Shown: piece after piece, positions 16,771-26,420 of the stretch
Layout of the letters: every line of letters begins with the position of its first letter
How positions within the stretch are numbered: position 1 is the stretch's first letter
Source of the DNA: Gammaproteobacteria bacterium UBA7310
GTDB taxonomy: Bacteria; Pseudomonadota; Gammaproteobacteria; Pseudomonadales; Ketobacteraceae
Reading direction: 5' to 3'
Assembly: GCA_002471665.1 (NCBI GenBank)
Contig: DKQK01000057.1
Location: 62,001-126,000 of the forward strand
Length of the DNA stretch: 64,000 nucleotides
Made by a program: the position numbers and the translations under genes
The notes under the pieces: model-generated
The model's input: only the letters and a program-made list of their open reading frames with translations
Databases searched by the model: none
Told to the model about the DNA's origin: nothing

Positions 16771-17729
16771 GATGATTCCTTGAAATGTTGAGCAAGTTCG
16801 CGGAAATACTCGAGGCTGTCCCGGCACAGAATATCGTCGTGCAAACGCGAGCGGGTCTCACTGATATCACTGTAGTGATCAAGACCAATCAATTGCAGTT
16901 GGGTGGCAAGGGACTTCAGCTTCTGGAACGGCAGCAGATTGCAGGCCGTAGCCAGTGCCGCCGGGTAAGGAATACGGCGTTTGATGCCGGTGCCGGGCTG
17001 AAGCCCCTGCAACGTGCTGAACATGGAAGCAAAGGACAGCGGCTGCTGATAACCCATGTTCAGGGGGATTTGTTCACAGGGTAGCGCCTGTGTATCAATG
17101 CGTCGGCCAAGCTCCAGCATGAGCTTGGCATAATCGTCCACATCGATGATGGAATACTGCTGACTGCCGTCGCCAATATAGGTTCCTTTTGCCGCCAGCC
17201 TGATTAATGCCGGCATTACAAACGCATCGTCCTTACCGAATATAAAACGTGGCCTCAGGCAATAACCGTTGATGGCGTGCTGTTTACAGTATTCCAATAC
17301 CAGCGCTTCGGCGGCGGCACGGGAACGGGCCAGGGCAGTGCCCGGTGCCCGCCGAGCCGTGTTCGAAACCTGCTGTTGCCTGTGCTGCCCCAATACCGAA
17401 AGTGAACTGTGGTACAGAACACCCAGGGTGTGCGCATTACAGGAGGACAGCAGTTGCCGGGTGCCTTCCACATTGGTGTGATGATAGCCGCTGCCGTCAT
17501 GGTCGATGTTTTTACCCGCCGCATGGATTAATACGTGGGGTACGTTCGGAAACAGCTCAGGGTGCACCTGCTCCAGACTGCCTTTGAACAAGCGAACGTT
17601 GTGAGCCGTTTGCAGATCATCAGTGGTGCGCGCCTGTGCCCACACCTGAACGTGCTGCGGGCAGGCGATGGCAGCCCGCATGATGGCGCGACCCACGTAT
17701 CCATTGGCACCCAGCAGAACAATGTTCAT
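16761..17729 (-). CDS. NAD(P)-binding extended SDR with degenerate active site
   Basis: A 322-residue NAD-dependent epimerase/dehydratase-family protein. The dinucleotide-binding loop GANGYVG is at the N-terminus, with HAAG and the active-site-type HSSLS strand intact. The usual YxxxK catalytic pair is replaced: where YxRSK is expected, the sequence reads LARSR, with Leu133 and Arg137. I checked this by translating the DNA. Family members that lack the pair often act as binding or scaffold proteins, or use another mechanism. The gene begins within the last codon of the methyltransferase gene (TAATG) and ends inside the phosphotransferase gene. It is therefore embedded in the operon, but a simple ketoreductase role should not be assumed. 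Confidence 0.82.
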   Translation of the reverse strand: MNIVLLGANGYVGRAIMRAAIACPQHVQVWAQARTTDDLQTAHNVRLFKGSLEQVHPELFPNVPHVLIHAAGKNIDHDGSGYHHTNVEGTRQLLSSCNAHTLGVLYHSSLSVLGQHRQQQVSNTARRAPGTALARSRAAAEALVLEYCKQHAINGYCLRPRFIFGKDDAFVMPALIRLAAKGTYIGDGSQQYSIIDVDDYAKLMLELGRRIDTQALPCEQIPLNMGYQQPLSFASMFSTLQGLQPGTGIKRRIPYPAALATACNLLPFQKLKSLATQLQLIGLDHYSDISETRSRLHDDILCRDSLEYFRELAQHFKESSCN

Positions 17730-18391
17730 TACCAGATTCCAGGTACCAGACGCTTATGGCATTCCGCGTATTGCGGATAACCCGGCAGTTCGAAAAGTGC
17801 CGTCTCTTCAACTATGATACGCTTCACGATGGCCGGAGCCAGTACCAGCAACAATGCCAGACAGGCATAGATGTTGAAGAACACCAGCACAAATCCCAGG
17901 TGGGCCATCAGCATTCCGGTATAGGCCGGATGGCGTACCCATTGATAGGGGCCGGTATCGACCACGCTGTGTGCTTCTACGAGCCGCACCCGGTGGGAAT
18001 AGAATTTACCGAGGGTGTCGATAGCATTGAGGCGGAAAGCGATGCCGCCGGCAAAGAGAACAAACCCCAGCAGCATGATAAAACTGAAGCCTTGCCATTG
18101 GGTGTCCAGAATAATGGCGCTGAATACCGTAAGGATGCGGCCGAAAACATAGAGTTCGCAGGTGCCACGGTCCTTTTGGGTTGCGCCTTTTTCCTGTTCT
18201 GTTATGGAAACGTTGGCTTCAGACATCAGCCAGATGATGTAGCCCAGGCCGGTAGCCAGCCCCACCAACCACATTATCCCATCCCAGTGTTGCAATTTAA
18301 GGGTGGCGAAATGGGTAAACAGCACGATGGCTGACAGCATGGTATAGAGGGGGACTTTGTTTCTGAAATCGCGGGTGCCGGTTTCGCTCAT
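17729..18391 (-). CDS. Isoprenylcysteine carboxyl methyltransferase-family membrane enzyme
   Basis: A 220-residue protein with about five hydrophobic segments. The C-terminal half carries the ICMT/PEMT signature: GPYQWVRHPAY (SAM-binding), a hydrophobic hairpin, then IIVEETAL. Family members use SAM to methylate prenylcysteine carboxylates, phospholipid amines or other lipophilic acceptors. No CaaX-protein partner is visible, so the acceptor is more likely a small lipid, perhaps the free carboxylate or a hydroxyl of the PKS product (inference). It follows the PKS stop by 16 bp and shares a base with the SDR start. Confidence 0.83.
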   Translation of the reverse strand: MSETGTRDFRNKVPLYTMLSAIVLFTHFATLKLQHWDGIMWLVGLATGLGYIIWLMSEANVSITEQEKGATQKDRGTCELYVFGRILTVFSAIILDTQWQGFSFIMLLGFVLFAGGIAFRLNAIDTLGKFYSHRVRLVEAHSVVDTGPYQWVRHPAYTGMLMAHLGFVLVFFNIYACLALLLVLAPAIVKRIIVEETALFELPGYPQYAECHKRLVPGIW

Positions 18392-18407
18392 GATGTTTGC
18401 CTTTACG

Positions 18408-21400
18408 TTAACGTGCTCTCTGTTGGGTATAGGTTTCCAGGCGGGTCACCTGGGCGGTAATTTGACTGCTCACCACCGTACTGCCGTTTTGCTGCCACAG
18501 CACGGTGATGGTTTGAAACGAATCCTGTTCCATGATGCCGCTGTTGGGGGCCAATACCAGACGCACGTCGGCATTGAAATCAATGACGTTGCGGAACTCC
18601 AGTTTGATGTCGATCAGATTGACGTGGGTGCCCATGGCCACACCATATTGTTCGTGGGACAGATAAGTCAGAAACTGACGGGTTGCTTCCAGTACATAAA
18701 TCGGATTGAGGCAACTGTAGGCCAGGGATGTGTGGCCAAGGTAATGACCTGCTTCCGGCAGTTGGGGCCGACATTCCCAGCGTGTTTCCGATTGCTCGGG
18801 CTGGTTGATCAACACATTGGATTCGATTTGCTTGTGCAGCAATGCCATACCGGAGGTCATGATCTGGCGGGTTGCAGGCAGCACCATGGCCGGTTTGCGA
18901 TGATGATAGTCCAGCCGCAGAAAGAACGTTCCGATACGCTGGCCGCCTTGATTGATATAACATTCCAGCTGAATGCTGTGGGCGCCGCCGCCACTGCACT
19001 GCAATTCGTAGTGTAGTGACCGGTCTTTTTCCGCAAATCGGTCAAACAACAGCGAACATTGCCCCACGCTGCGCGTCAGCAACGGGTTCAGTGGGTCGTA
19101 TTCCTGGGTTGAGCGGCACACCAGTTCCCAGGCACCTGCCAAAATAAGAATTCCGGGAATATGGTCCAGCTCGTGATCAAAAAAGTAGGGGTGATCCTCG
19201 TCCACTCTCAGTGTCGCGCAGGGGCGATCCTGCTCATTGCGTTCCGGTGTGCCTGTCAGCACCGATTGGCTCAGGTTGCTGCGCTCCAGTGTGGTTTGCA
19301 GAAAGCGGTTGCTGGTGGTGGCGTTGCTGCGTACCAGCTTACGCAAAAACGAAGCCAGGGTTTCCACATTTCCGGATTTGAACAGGCTCAGGTGATCACC
19401 GGGAATGGTTTGCGAGTGGATCTTGCGACTGGTGAGTTTGTTCCATTCCCCCGCCGCCGCGTTGGCGATCAGATTTTCATGGGTGGGCCCGGTTTGGAAA
19501 TGGCGTAGCTCGTAGGTTAACGACATGGGTTTGGATTGCAGCGCTTGCGAATACAATTCGAATAACTCCGCTTTGTAGCGCACTGCCCGTTGTTTCGACA
19601 TCATTGCCTGGTGTGCCGTGATTTGTTCAATGCTGTATTGCAGAGTTTGCGCACTTACCGAGGATCCCAACAGGCAGGGAGCATCCACCACGCTGACGAA
19701 TTTGATCTCTTCTCCCTGGTGTACCAGTTGGTTGGCCACCAGCACCGCCAGGGTGGCCCCTAAAGACCAGCCGGCGAGCATATACGGGCCGTGGGGTTGT
19801 TCGGCGCGGATATCATTAACCAGCAGATCCACTACGCTGTTTAGGGTGCGGGGGTGATGATCTTCGTTCAGGTCCGGCAACATCACGTACAGAGGTATGT
19901 CATCGCCAAAGGCGTTGGCCATATCCAGGTAATTCAGGGCGCCGTCGTTACCGGGGTGTACAAAGAACAGGGGCAGCACGCCGGCGTGACCTTCACGCAT
20001 GACGGCACAATTACCGCGCACCTGGGTACTGGGATTCTGGTCGTGGTTGCCGAGCCTGGCGGCCAGCAGGATAACGAAATCCTCAATTGAGCGGGCTTTA
20101 TTGAGGTCTCCCGGGCGGATCTCCAGCTTCAATTCGCTCTTCAGGCGGGAGAGAGTGGAAATCACGGTAATGGAATCTGCGCCCAGCTCACCCAGGGAAT
20201 GGTTCAGATCGATGTCCATGGCCTGCCCACCCAGATTGGACGCCAGGCTGTGGGCAATCAGGTTGCGGATAATGTCGATGCGTTCCTCCATACCCACCTC
20301 CCGTACCTTTTCCGCCACGGTCTTGGCTTTTTGAACGCGCGATCGCAGCAGCATGCCTTCGATTTTCATCCGGCAATGGCCGCCTGTGTCCAGAATCAAG
20401 ACGTCCAGTTCGGTGTGCTCGGCCTCTTCATTCCAGGAACCGACATGGGTGAGTTGGATAAAACCTTGGGCCGGTAATTCATCGCACCAGGCTAAGCTGC
20501 GTACGCTGTAGGGTGTAAATTCCACACCGGGATGCAGCGCATCATTCTGGCGTAAGGATTCACAAAAGAAGCCCACCACTTGATACAGGGCCTGCATGGC
20601 TTCCGGCTTGATCCATAAAGGGGAGGTGCTGCCGGCGATCAGTTCGGAGAAATCCATCTCACAGATCATGCTGTTGCCCTGCAGTTGCGTGGCGCTTACG
20701 ACGTTCTTGTCGTTGGTGCAGTACACTGTGTGGGCAGCTTTCCCAGCCTGGAAAAACTGCGACATGTCCACGTCAGGTGCGGCCGATGTGTCGATCTCCA
20801 GCGGTTTTATCCGCGGTTGGCGGCCGCCGAAGGACGGCGCAATGCTGACCGAACTCAACAGCGCCCATTGCTCTTCATCACGATGGTCATTTTCCTGCGT
20901 ATAGAAGTGAACCCGCAGCTCGTTATTGGCCCGCTGCTCGACGATGGTATGAATGCTCTGCGTATCACCGCGATGGGTGCGCATACGCCGATGCAACTCC
21001 AAATCCTGCAGGGTTAGTCTGTTGCTACGAAAAGCTTCGTGCCCCACTTCCATTGCCATTTCAAGAAAGTGGCTGAGATGAAAATGAATAACATCAGTTT
21101 GTTTAAAGGTGCTGGCCCAGTTGCCGGCATCCAATCCGGGATGGGCAACAAAATGCATTTCACCGTTTTTCAGATAGGGTGAATGCTGACGCTGCCCCAA
21201 CAAAGGGTGGAACGTGTTCTGGGCTTTGCTGACCTGGTTTTGCGCAGACGTGGACACCGTGCCTTCAAGCCACGAGCCTTCAAGCCAATAGTACTTGCGT
21301 TGAAACGGATACAGCGGCAGGGGAAGCCGGGGTCGGTTTTGTACCTGTAAAAAACGCTGCCATTCTATATTCATGCCGCTGGTGTAGCACTGGGCGATGG

Positions 21401-24400
21401 CCTCCAGCAGGCACTGCATCTCCGCTTGCCCTTCACGCATCAACGGGATAATACGCACGCTGTCGCGATCAAGGCTGCGTTGGGCAATGGCGCTTAAGGT
21501 TGCCTTGGGTCCCAACTCAACCAGAATGCCGTGCTGATGCTTGGCAATTTGCTGTAATCCGCCCAGAAAATTTACTGTCGCAACCACGTGCCGGCACCAG
21601 TACTCCACACTGGCCAGTTCTGCATCCGCGTATTGGGCACTGACGTTGGATACCAGGGGGATAGATGGCGGCCTGAAGGTGACTGTACCCAAAACTTTTC
21701 GAAAATCAGCCAGCATGGGTTCCATCAATGGTGAGTGAAAACCGTGGGAAACCTTGAGCAGGCGGGTGTCAATATCCCGTTCTTCAAACTGTTGTTGCAA
21801 GTCACGCAGGCTTTGTTCACAACCAGACAGCACCACTTGCCCGGGACCGTTAAGGGCGCCGATGGATACCAGCGGATAGTCACTCAACAGGGGATCCACG
21901 TCTTCTTGGTGGGCGAACACCGCCATCATACCGCCGGGCTCCGCCAGCTGCTGCATCAGCCGGCCGCGCTCAACGGCGATGCGCAAGCCGTCCTCCAGAC
22001 TAAATACACCGGCGATGGTAGCGGCAACGATCTCACCCAGGCTGTGGCCAATCACTGTGTCCGGGTACATGCCGCTGTCCAGTGCCAGTTGTGCCAAGGC
22101 ATACTCATAGCAGAACAGAACCGGCTGGGTATGATCGGTACGATGAATCAGTACCTGGGCCTGTGGATCATCCTGCTGCAGCAGAAAACGTTTTAAGTCG
22201 ATGCTGGAGTACTGGCGCAACAGATCATGGCAGTGATCAACGGCCTGGCGGAAAGCCTGATTGTGCTGGTACAGCGCACTGCCCATGCCCGCCTGCTGCG
22301 AACCCTGGCCGGTGAACATCCAGGTGATGTGAGGCCGCTTGCGGGTCGGGCGGCGTTTGCTGGAGAAGATGTTTTTGCCCAGGTTTGCCCAATTCAGCTG
22401 ACGCAGGCTTTGCTGTAACTCGGCCACGTTGTCTGCGACCAGCGCCAGGCGTTCATCGAAATGTGTGCGATTGCAGTTCTGGCTGATGCACAGCGTCTGC
22501 AGATCGCAATCTGTCTGCTGCAGAAAGTTCACGTATTGGCGAACCTGAGCCTGTAATCCACTGCGATCCTTTGCCGAGAGACAAAACAACCGTGCTGATC
22601 CTGTTGTTGGGTTCGGGTTCGGCTCGATGTTCGATGTTGGCGGCTCTTCCAGAATGAGATGGGCGTTGGTGCCGCCAAAGCCAAATGAGCTGACGCCGGC
22701 TCGCCGGGGCACGCCAGCCTCGGTTAACCAGGGCTGGATCTGATCATTGACCCGGATGGGGTGGCGCGCCCAATCAAAACGCTGGTTGGGCGTATTAAAA
22801 TGCAGGTTGCGTGGTAACAACTGCTTATGCAAACACAACGCGGTTTTGATCACACCGGCGATACCCGCAGCGGATTCCAAATGGCCGATATTGGTTTTCA
22901 CCGCGCCCACCATCAGGGGGTGTTCGCGCTGTTCGCTATAGGCATTGGCCAGGGCCTGCAATTCGATAGGGTCACCCAGTTCGGTGCCGGTGCCATGGCT
23001 CTCTACAAACTGGATGTCGCGGGGTTGCAGGCCGGCATTGTGCAGCGCGCGCCGGATGGTCTTGACCTGAGCCGGGCCGTTGGGTGCAGTGATACCATTG
23101 GAGCGCCCATCCTGAGTAACGGCAGACCCTTTGATGACGGCAATTACCTGGTCACCGTCTACCATGGCGTCTGCCAACGGCTTCAGGATCACTACGCCAC
23201 AGCCTTCGGAACGAACATAACCATCGGCGCTGTCATCGAAAGTTTTACAACGGCCATCGGCGGCCATCATGCCACTTTTGGAGAATGTGATACTCAGGTC
23301 CGGTGTCAAAATAAGATTGACACCGGCGGCCAAGGCCAGTCTGCATTCCTGTTGTCGCAGGCTGTTACAGGCCTGGTGAATGGCCACCAGAGACGATGAG
23401 CAGGCGGTGTCCAGCGCCACGCTGGGTCCGCGCCAATCGTAAAAATAGGAGAGGCGGTTTGCGGCAATGGAGGTGGCGATGCCGGTGCCGGCGTAGGGCT
23501 CGCTGCAGGCGCCTATGCGGCTGCAGTGGCGATCGTAATCCACATTGGAAACACCAACAAAAACCCCCACCTCTTTACCCGCCGTTGATTCCGGGGTCAG
23601 GCCGGCGTGTTCCAGGGCGTGCCAGCTGGTCTCCAACAATATGCGTTGCTGTGGGTCCAGCAAAGTGGCTTCCTTGTCTTTAATGCCGAAGAACGCGGCG
23701 TCAAAATCTTTCACCCGTTGCAGATATCCTCCCCACTTGGTGGCCATCTTGCCTGGTGCCAGAATGTCCGCATCGTAGTATTGCTGAGTACTCCAGCGGG
23801 AAGCGGGGGTTTCCGCGATGGTATCGATACCCTGTTCCAGTATTTGCCAGAACGCTTCTGCCGAATCGGCCTGGCCGGGAAAGCGGCAACCGATACCAAT
23901 AATGGCGATGTCGCCCTGTGCCTTGGTCGGGTCCGGGTTTGTTGCGAGGGGGCCGTGTTCACACCCGCCCTGTCCACCAAGATACTCCGCCAGCTTGCTG
24001 ATGCTGGGGTAATCGAAAAACAATTGGGGTGGCAGTGGCTGCTTGAGTTTCTGTTCCAGTATGCCGGCCAAACCCACCAGGGTTTTTGAATCGAGACCAA
24101 AGTCGGCAAAGGTCATTCGCGGACTGATCTGTTCGGCATTAATTCCCAGCTCTGTGGCGATGACATTGAGAATGGCCGCTTCGTAATGGGCCTGGGATAA
24201 AGATGTAACGTTGCGGTTGTCGTGCTCAGGCCGGGAAAAGAAATCGTTTGCCGTAAAGGCCTTGACCACCTTCAACTTGTGGTTCTGGTATTGCTGTGCC
24301 ATGGCCGTGCGACGAATCTTGCCGCTGGAGGTTTTTTGCAAGCTGCCCTGCTCGATCAGAATCAGGCTTTTCAGTGCCAGTTGGTGCTGGCTGTTCACCG

Positions 24401-25964
24401 CACGCAGGGCGGATTGCGCCAGTTCCGCCAGTTCCTGTTCTGAATACTCTGCGCGATTGGAAAGTTCCTGTACTGCGATTACTGCTTCGTCGTCCAGGCT
24501 GAACACCGCGCCACAACCGACGCGCAATGAAGAGCTGGTGCTTTGTATGGTTTCCTCGATGTCCTGGGGGTACAAATTGCGCCCATCCACGATCATCATT
24601 TCCTTCAGGCGCCCGGTCACAAACAGGTCGCCATCGCGCAGAAAACCCAGATCCCCGGTGCGCATGAACGGACCCTCACCGGAGTCGGTCAGGTAGGCGG
24701 CAAACGTAGCCGCGGATACCTCCGGATTTTTCCAATAGCCTTGCGCAACGCTGTCGCCCTGAACCCATATCTCTCCTACTTCGTTATCAGCACAGCGGTG
24801 GCCGGTGTGCGGGTTGACAATGTGCAGGGTCTGGCCCAGAACCCTGCCACTGCTGACCAGTGTTTTAGCACTGCCCCGGTTATTGCCGGGTTGCGGTTGC
24901 CCCTGCTGCAGGCTGGCTGCGTCGACCCTGAACAGGTGAACCGGAGTACCAATGCTATGCTGGGTGACCAACAGTGACGACTCTGCCAGGCCGTATACCG
25001 GCAGAAAGCTGGTGTGCTGAAAGCCACAGGTGTGAAACTTATCACTGAAGCGCTGCAGCGTGGTTGCACGAATGGGTTCGGCACCGTTATACGCCAGCTG
25101 CCAACAACTCAGATCCAGCGTCGCCAGCAACGCATCGGGAATGCGCTTGACGCAGAGTTCATAGGAAAAGTTGGGGCCGCCGCTGTGGGTGGCGCGGTAA
25201 TCGCTGATGGTCTTCAGCCATAGGTAGGGATTCTTGAGAAAGGTCAACGGCGACATCAGAATCGATGTCATGCCATTGAAGAGCGTGCCCAGAATGTTTC
25301 CGATTAACCCCATATCATGGTACTGCGGCAGCCAGCATACTACTTTGGCATCAGAGGTCAGTTGAAAGGATTCCTTGATCAGGCATTCATTGTGATACAG
25401 GTTGCCGTGGGTCAGCATCACCCCTTTGGGATTGCCGGTGGAACCGGATGTGTATTGTAAAAATGCCAATGTATTCGCGTCGGCGCTACAGGTTACCGGC
25501 GCTGTTTCCTCTGCCTGCAGGCTGTCGGTGCTGAGCAACTCGATGCCGGCCAGCTCAGGCGTCATGGCGATCGCGGCCTGTGATAGTTGGGCCAGCTGCT
25601 GGGTGGTAGCAACCAGGCGGGCTTCGCTGTTCAATACTATTTTTACGAAACGGGGCCAGTCCTTGGGTGAAGATGGGGGGTAAACCGGAACGGCAATCAA
25701 CCCTGCCTGCACACAGCCGAGAAAAGCGACGATGAAGTCGAGCCCGGGTTGATAGGTGAGGACAACGCGATCGCCGGGCTTGGCCTGTTGTTGCAATTGG
25801 TGAGCTACCCGCTGCGTGTCGTTCAACAACGTCAGATAAGAAAGGGCGCCGGTTTCGTTGCCGTCGTCGCCTATAAAATGGAAGGCGACTTTGTCCGGCG
25901 ACAGATTGGCCCAGTGCTGCAACCAACAGCCGATATTCCTGAATTGAGCAGGATCATTCAGCAT
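18408..25964 (-). CDS. FAAL-ACP-KS-AT-(DH)-ACP-TE-AfsA type I polyketide/lipid synthase
   Basis: A 2518-residue megasynthase heading the operon. Domains: fatty-acyl-AMP ligase (1-580; YTSGSTG at 171, FAAL-type WLPQYHDMG and LVSSGR); ACP1 (Ser626 in GLDSK); KS (685-1110; Cys855 in DTACSSS, later HGTG and NIGH His); AT (1215-1510; Ser1308 in GHSLGE, HGFHSP as in malonyl-type ATs); DH-like fold from HPLLG (1586) to ~1880 with no recognisable catalytic His or Asp; ACP2 (Ser1931 in GADSI); thioesterase (Ser2067 in GWSLG, His2191 in GDHLS); and a C-terminal AfsA-like double hotdog (2235-2518; HPYFFDHELDHIPG at 2258, LEATRQ in repeat two). No KR or ER is present, so a beta-ketoacyl product from a loaded fatty acid is expected. 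The order resembles FadD32 plus Pks13. The ATG has no clear ribosome site, but FAAL homology begins at once. Confidence 0.93.
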   Translation of the reverse strand: MLNDPAQFRNIGCWLQHWANLSPDKVAFHFIGDDGNETGALSYLTLLNDTQRVAHQLQQQAKPGDRVVLTYQPGLDFIVAFLGCVQAGLIAVPVYPPSSPKDWPRFVKIVLNSEARLVATTQQLAQLSQAAIAMTPELAGIELLSTDSLQAEETAPVTCSADANTLAFLQYTSGSTGNPKGVMLTHGNLYHNECLIKESFQLTSDAKVVCWLPQYHDMGLIGNILGTLFNGMTSILMSPLTFLKNPYLWLKTISDYRATHSGGPNFSYELCVKRIPDALLATLDLSCWQLAYNGAEPIRATTLQRFSDKFHTCGFQHTSFLPVYGLAESSLLVTQHSIGTPVHLFRVDAASLQQGQPQPGNNRGSAKTLVSSGRVLGQTLHIVNPHTGHRCADNEVGEIWVQGDSVAQGYWKNPEVSAATFAAYLTDSGEGPFMRTGDLGFLRDGDLFVTGRLKEMMIVDGRNLYPQDIEETIQSTSSSLRVGCGAVFSLDDEAVIAVQELSNRAEYSEQELAELAQSALRAVNSQHQLALKSLILIEQGSLQKTSSGKIRRTAMAQQYQNHKLKVVKAFTANDFFSRPEHDNRNVTSLSQAHYEAAILNVIATELGINAEQISPRMTFADFGLDSKTLVGLAGILEQKLKQPLPPQLFFDYPSISKLAEYLGGQGGCEHGPLATNPDPTKAQGDIAIIGIGCRFPGQADSAEAFWQILEQGIDTIAETPASRWSTQQYYDADILAPGKMATKWGGYLQRVKDFDAAFFGIKDKEATLLDPQQRILLETSWHALEHAGLTPESTAGKEVGVFVGVSNVDYDRHCSRIGACSEPYAGTGIATSIAANRLSYFYDWRGPSVALDTACSSSLVAIHQACNSLRQQECRLALAAGVNLILTPDLSITFSKSGMMAADGRCKTFDDSADGYVRSEGCGVVILKPLADAMVDGDQVIAVIKGSAVTQDGRSNGITAPNGPAQVKTIRRALHNAGLQPRDIQFVESHGTGTELGDPIELQALANAYSEQREHPLMVGAVKTNIGHLESAAGIAGVIKTALCLHKQLLPRNLHFNTPNQRFDWARHPIRVNDQIQPWLTEAGVPRRAGVSSFGFGGTNAHLILEEPPTSNIEPNPNPTTGSARLFCLSAKDRSGLQAQVRQYVNFLQQTDCDLQTLCISQNCNRTHFDERLALVADNVAELQQSLRQLNWANLGKNIFSSKRRPTRKRPHITWMFTGQGSQQAGMGSALYQHNQAFRQAVDHCHDLLRQYSSIDLKRFLLQQDDPQAQVLIHRTDHTQPVLFCYEYALAQLALDSGMYPDTVIGHSLGEIVAATIAGVFSLEDGLRIAVERGRLMQQLAEPGGMMAVFAHQEDVDPLLSDYPLVSIGALNGPGQVVLSGCEQSLRDLQQQFEERDIDTRLLKVSHGFHSPLMEPMLADFRKVLGTVTFRPPSIPLVSNVSAQYADAELASVEYWCRHVVATVNFLGGLQQIAKHQHGILVELGPKATLSAIAQRSLDRDSVRIIPLMREGQAEMQCLLEAIAQCYTSGMNIEWQRFLQVQNRPRLPLPLYPFQRKYYWLEGSWLEGTVSTSAQNQVSKAQNTFHPLLGQRQHSPYLKNGEMHFVAHPGLDAGNWASTFKQTDVIHFHLSHFLEMAMEVGHEAFRSNRLTLQDLELHRRMRTHRGDTQSIHTIVEQRANNELRVHFYTQENDHRDEEQWALLSSVSIAPSFGGRQPRIKPLEIDTSAAPDVDMSQFFQAGKAAHTVYCTNDKNVVSATQLQGNSMICEMDFSELIAGSTSPLWIKPEAMQALYQVVGFFCESLRQNDALHPGVEFTPYSVRSLAWCDELPAQGFIQLTHVGSWNEEAEHTELDVLILDTGGHCRMKIEGMLLRSRVQKAKTVAEKVREVGMEERIDIIRNLIAHSLASNLGGQAMDIDLNHSLGELGADSITVISTLSRLKSELKLEIRPGDLNKARSIEDFVILLAARLGNHDQNPSTQVRGNCAVMREGHAGVLPLFFVHPGNDGALNYLDMANAFGDDIPLYVMLPDLNEDHHPRTLNSVVDLLVNDIRAEQPHGPYMLAGWSLGATLAVLVANQLVHQGEEIKFVSVVDAPCLLGSSVSAQTLQYSIEQITAHQAMMSKQRAVRYKAELFELYSQALQSKPMSLTYELRHFQTGPTHENLIANAAAGEWNKLTSRKIHSQTIPGDHLSLFKSGNVETLASFLRKLVRSNATTSNRFLQTTLERSNLSQSVLTGTPERNEQDRPCATLRVDEDHPYFFDHELDHIPGILILAGAWELVCRSTQEYDPLNPLLTRSVGQCSLLFDRFAEKDRSLHYELQCSGGGAHSIQLECYINQGGQRIGTFFLRLDYHHRKPAMVLPATRQIMTSGMALLHKQIESNVLINQPEQSETRWECRPQLPEAGHYLGHTSLAYSCLNPIYVLEATRQFLTYLSHEQYGVAMGTHVNLIDIKLEFRNVIDFNADVRLVLAPNSGIMEQDSFQTITVLWQQNGSTVVSSQITAQVTRLETYTQQRAR

Positions 25965-26230
25965 GGCGCGAGCGTCATATCAGGTAATGTGGAGATAAAG
26001 CCATTGAGGGGCCGGCCGTAGCGGCCATCAATGCTGAGGTTTTTGCTGCGTCGTCCCTGAGTCTGGACCATCTGCGCTGGGCTCCCGTTCGCTGAGTACA
26101 TTCAGTTCACGATCAGGTGCAACTGACCCGCTCATGTTGATTTTTGCAACAGGGCGGTCGGCGCATGTGGTTATTGTTATGGTGTTGTTGTGTTTGTAGA
26201 CAAAATTCGTCCACCGGATCGATGTTGGAA

Positions 26231-26236
26231 ATTATA
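26231..26236 (-). promoter_or_regulatory. Candidate -10 box for the PKS operon
   Basis: A perfect TATAAT on the minus strand (ATTATA as written). A weak -35 (CTTTCA, 17-nt spacing) precedes it. Transcription from here would give a leader of about 260 nt before the PKS start. The long leader and weak -35 suggest an activator or post-initiation control. Confidence 0.4.
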
Positions 26237-26390
26237 TTCGATAGGCGCACTAATGAAAGTAAAGAAATGTATATTTAGGCCAAACGAAAATTAACGAAAA
26301 TAATGAGCAATAAAAACCTTTTTAGAATAATAAAATTAGGGCGGTCTGGGTCGGCCAGTCAACCTACTAAAGTAGGATTGTGTGCAAGGT

Positions 26391-26420
26391 TTGAAATTTC
26401 TCACAGAATTTCTCTACATT
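26391..26420 (+). promoter_or_regulatory. Candidate promoter for the protease-carboxylase pair
   Basis: TTGAAA (26391-26396), an 18-nt spacer and TACATT (26415-26420), about 210 bp upstream of the protease start. Only 4-5 of 6 matches at each box, so this is a candidate. Confidence 0.3.
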
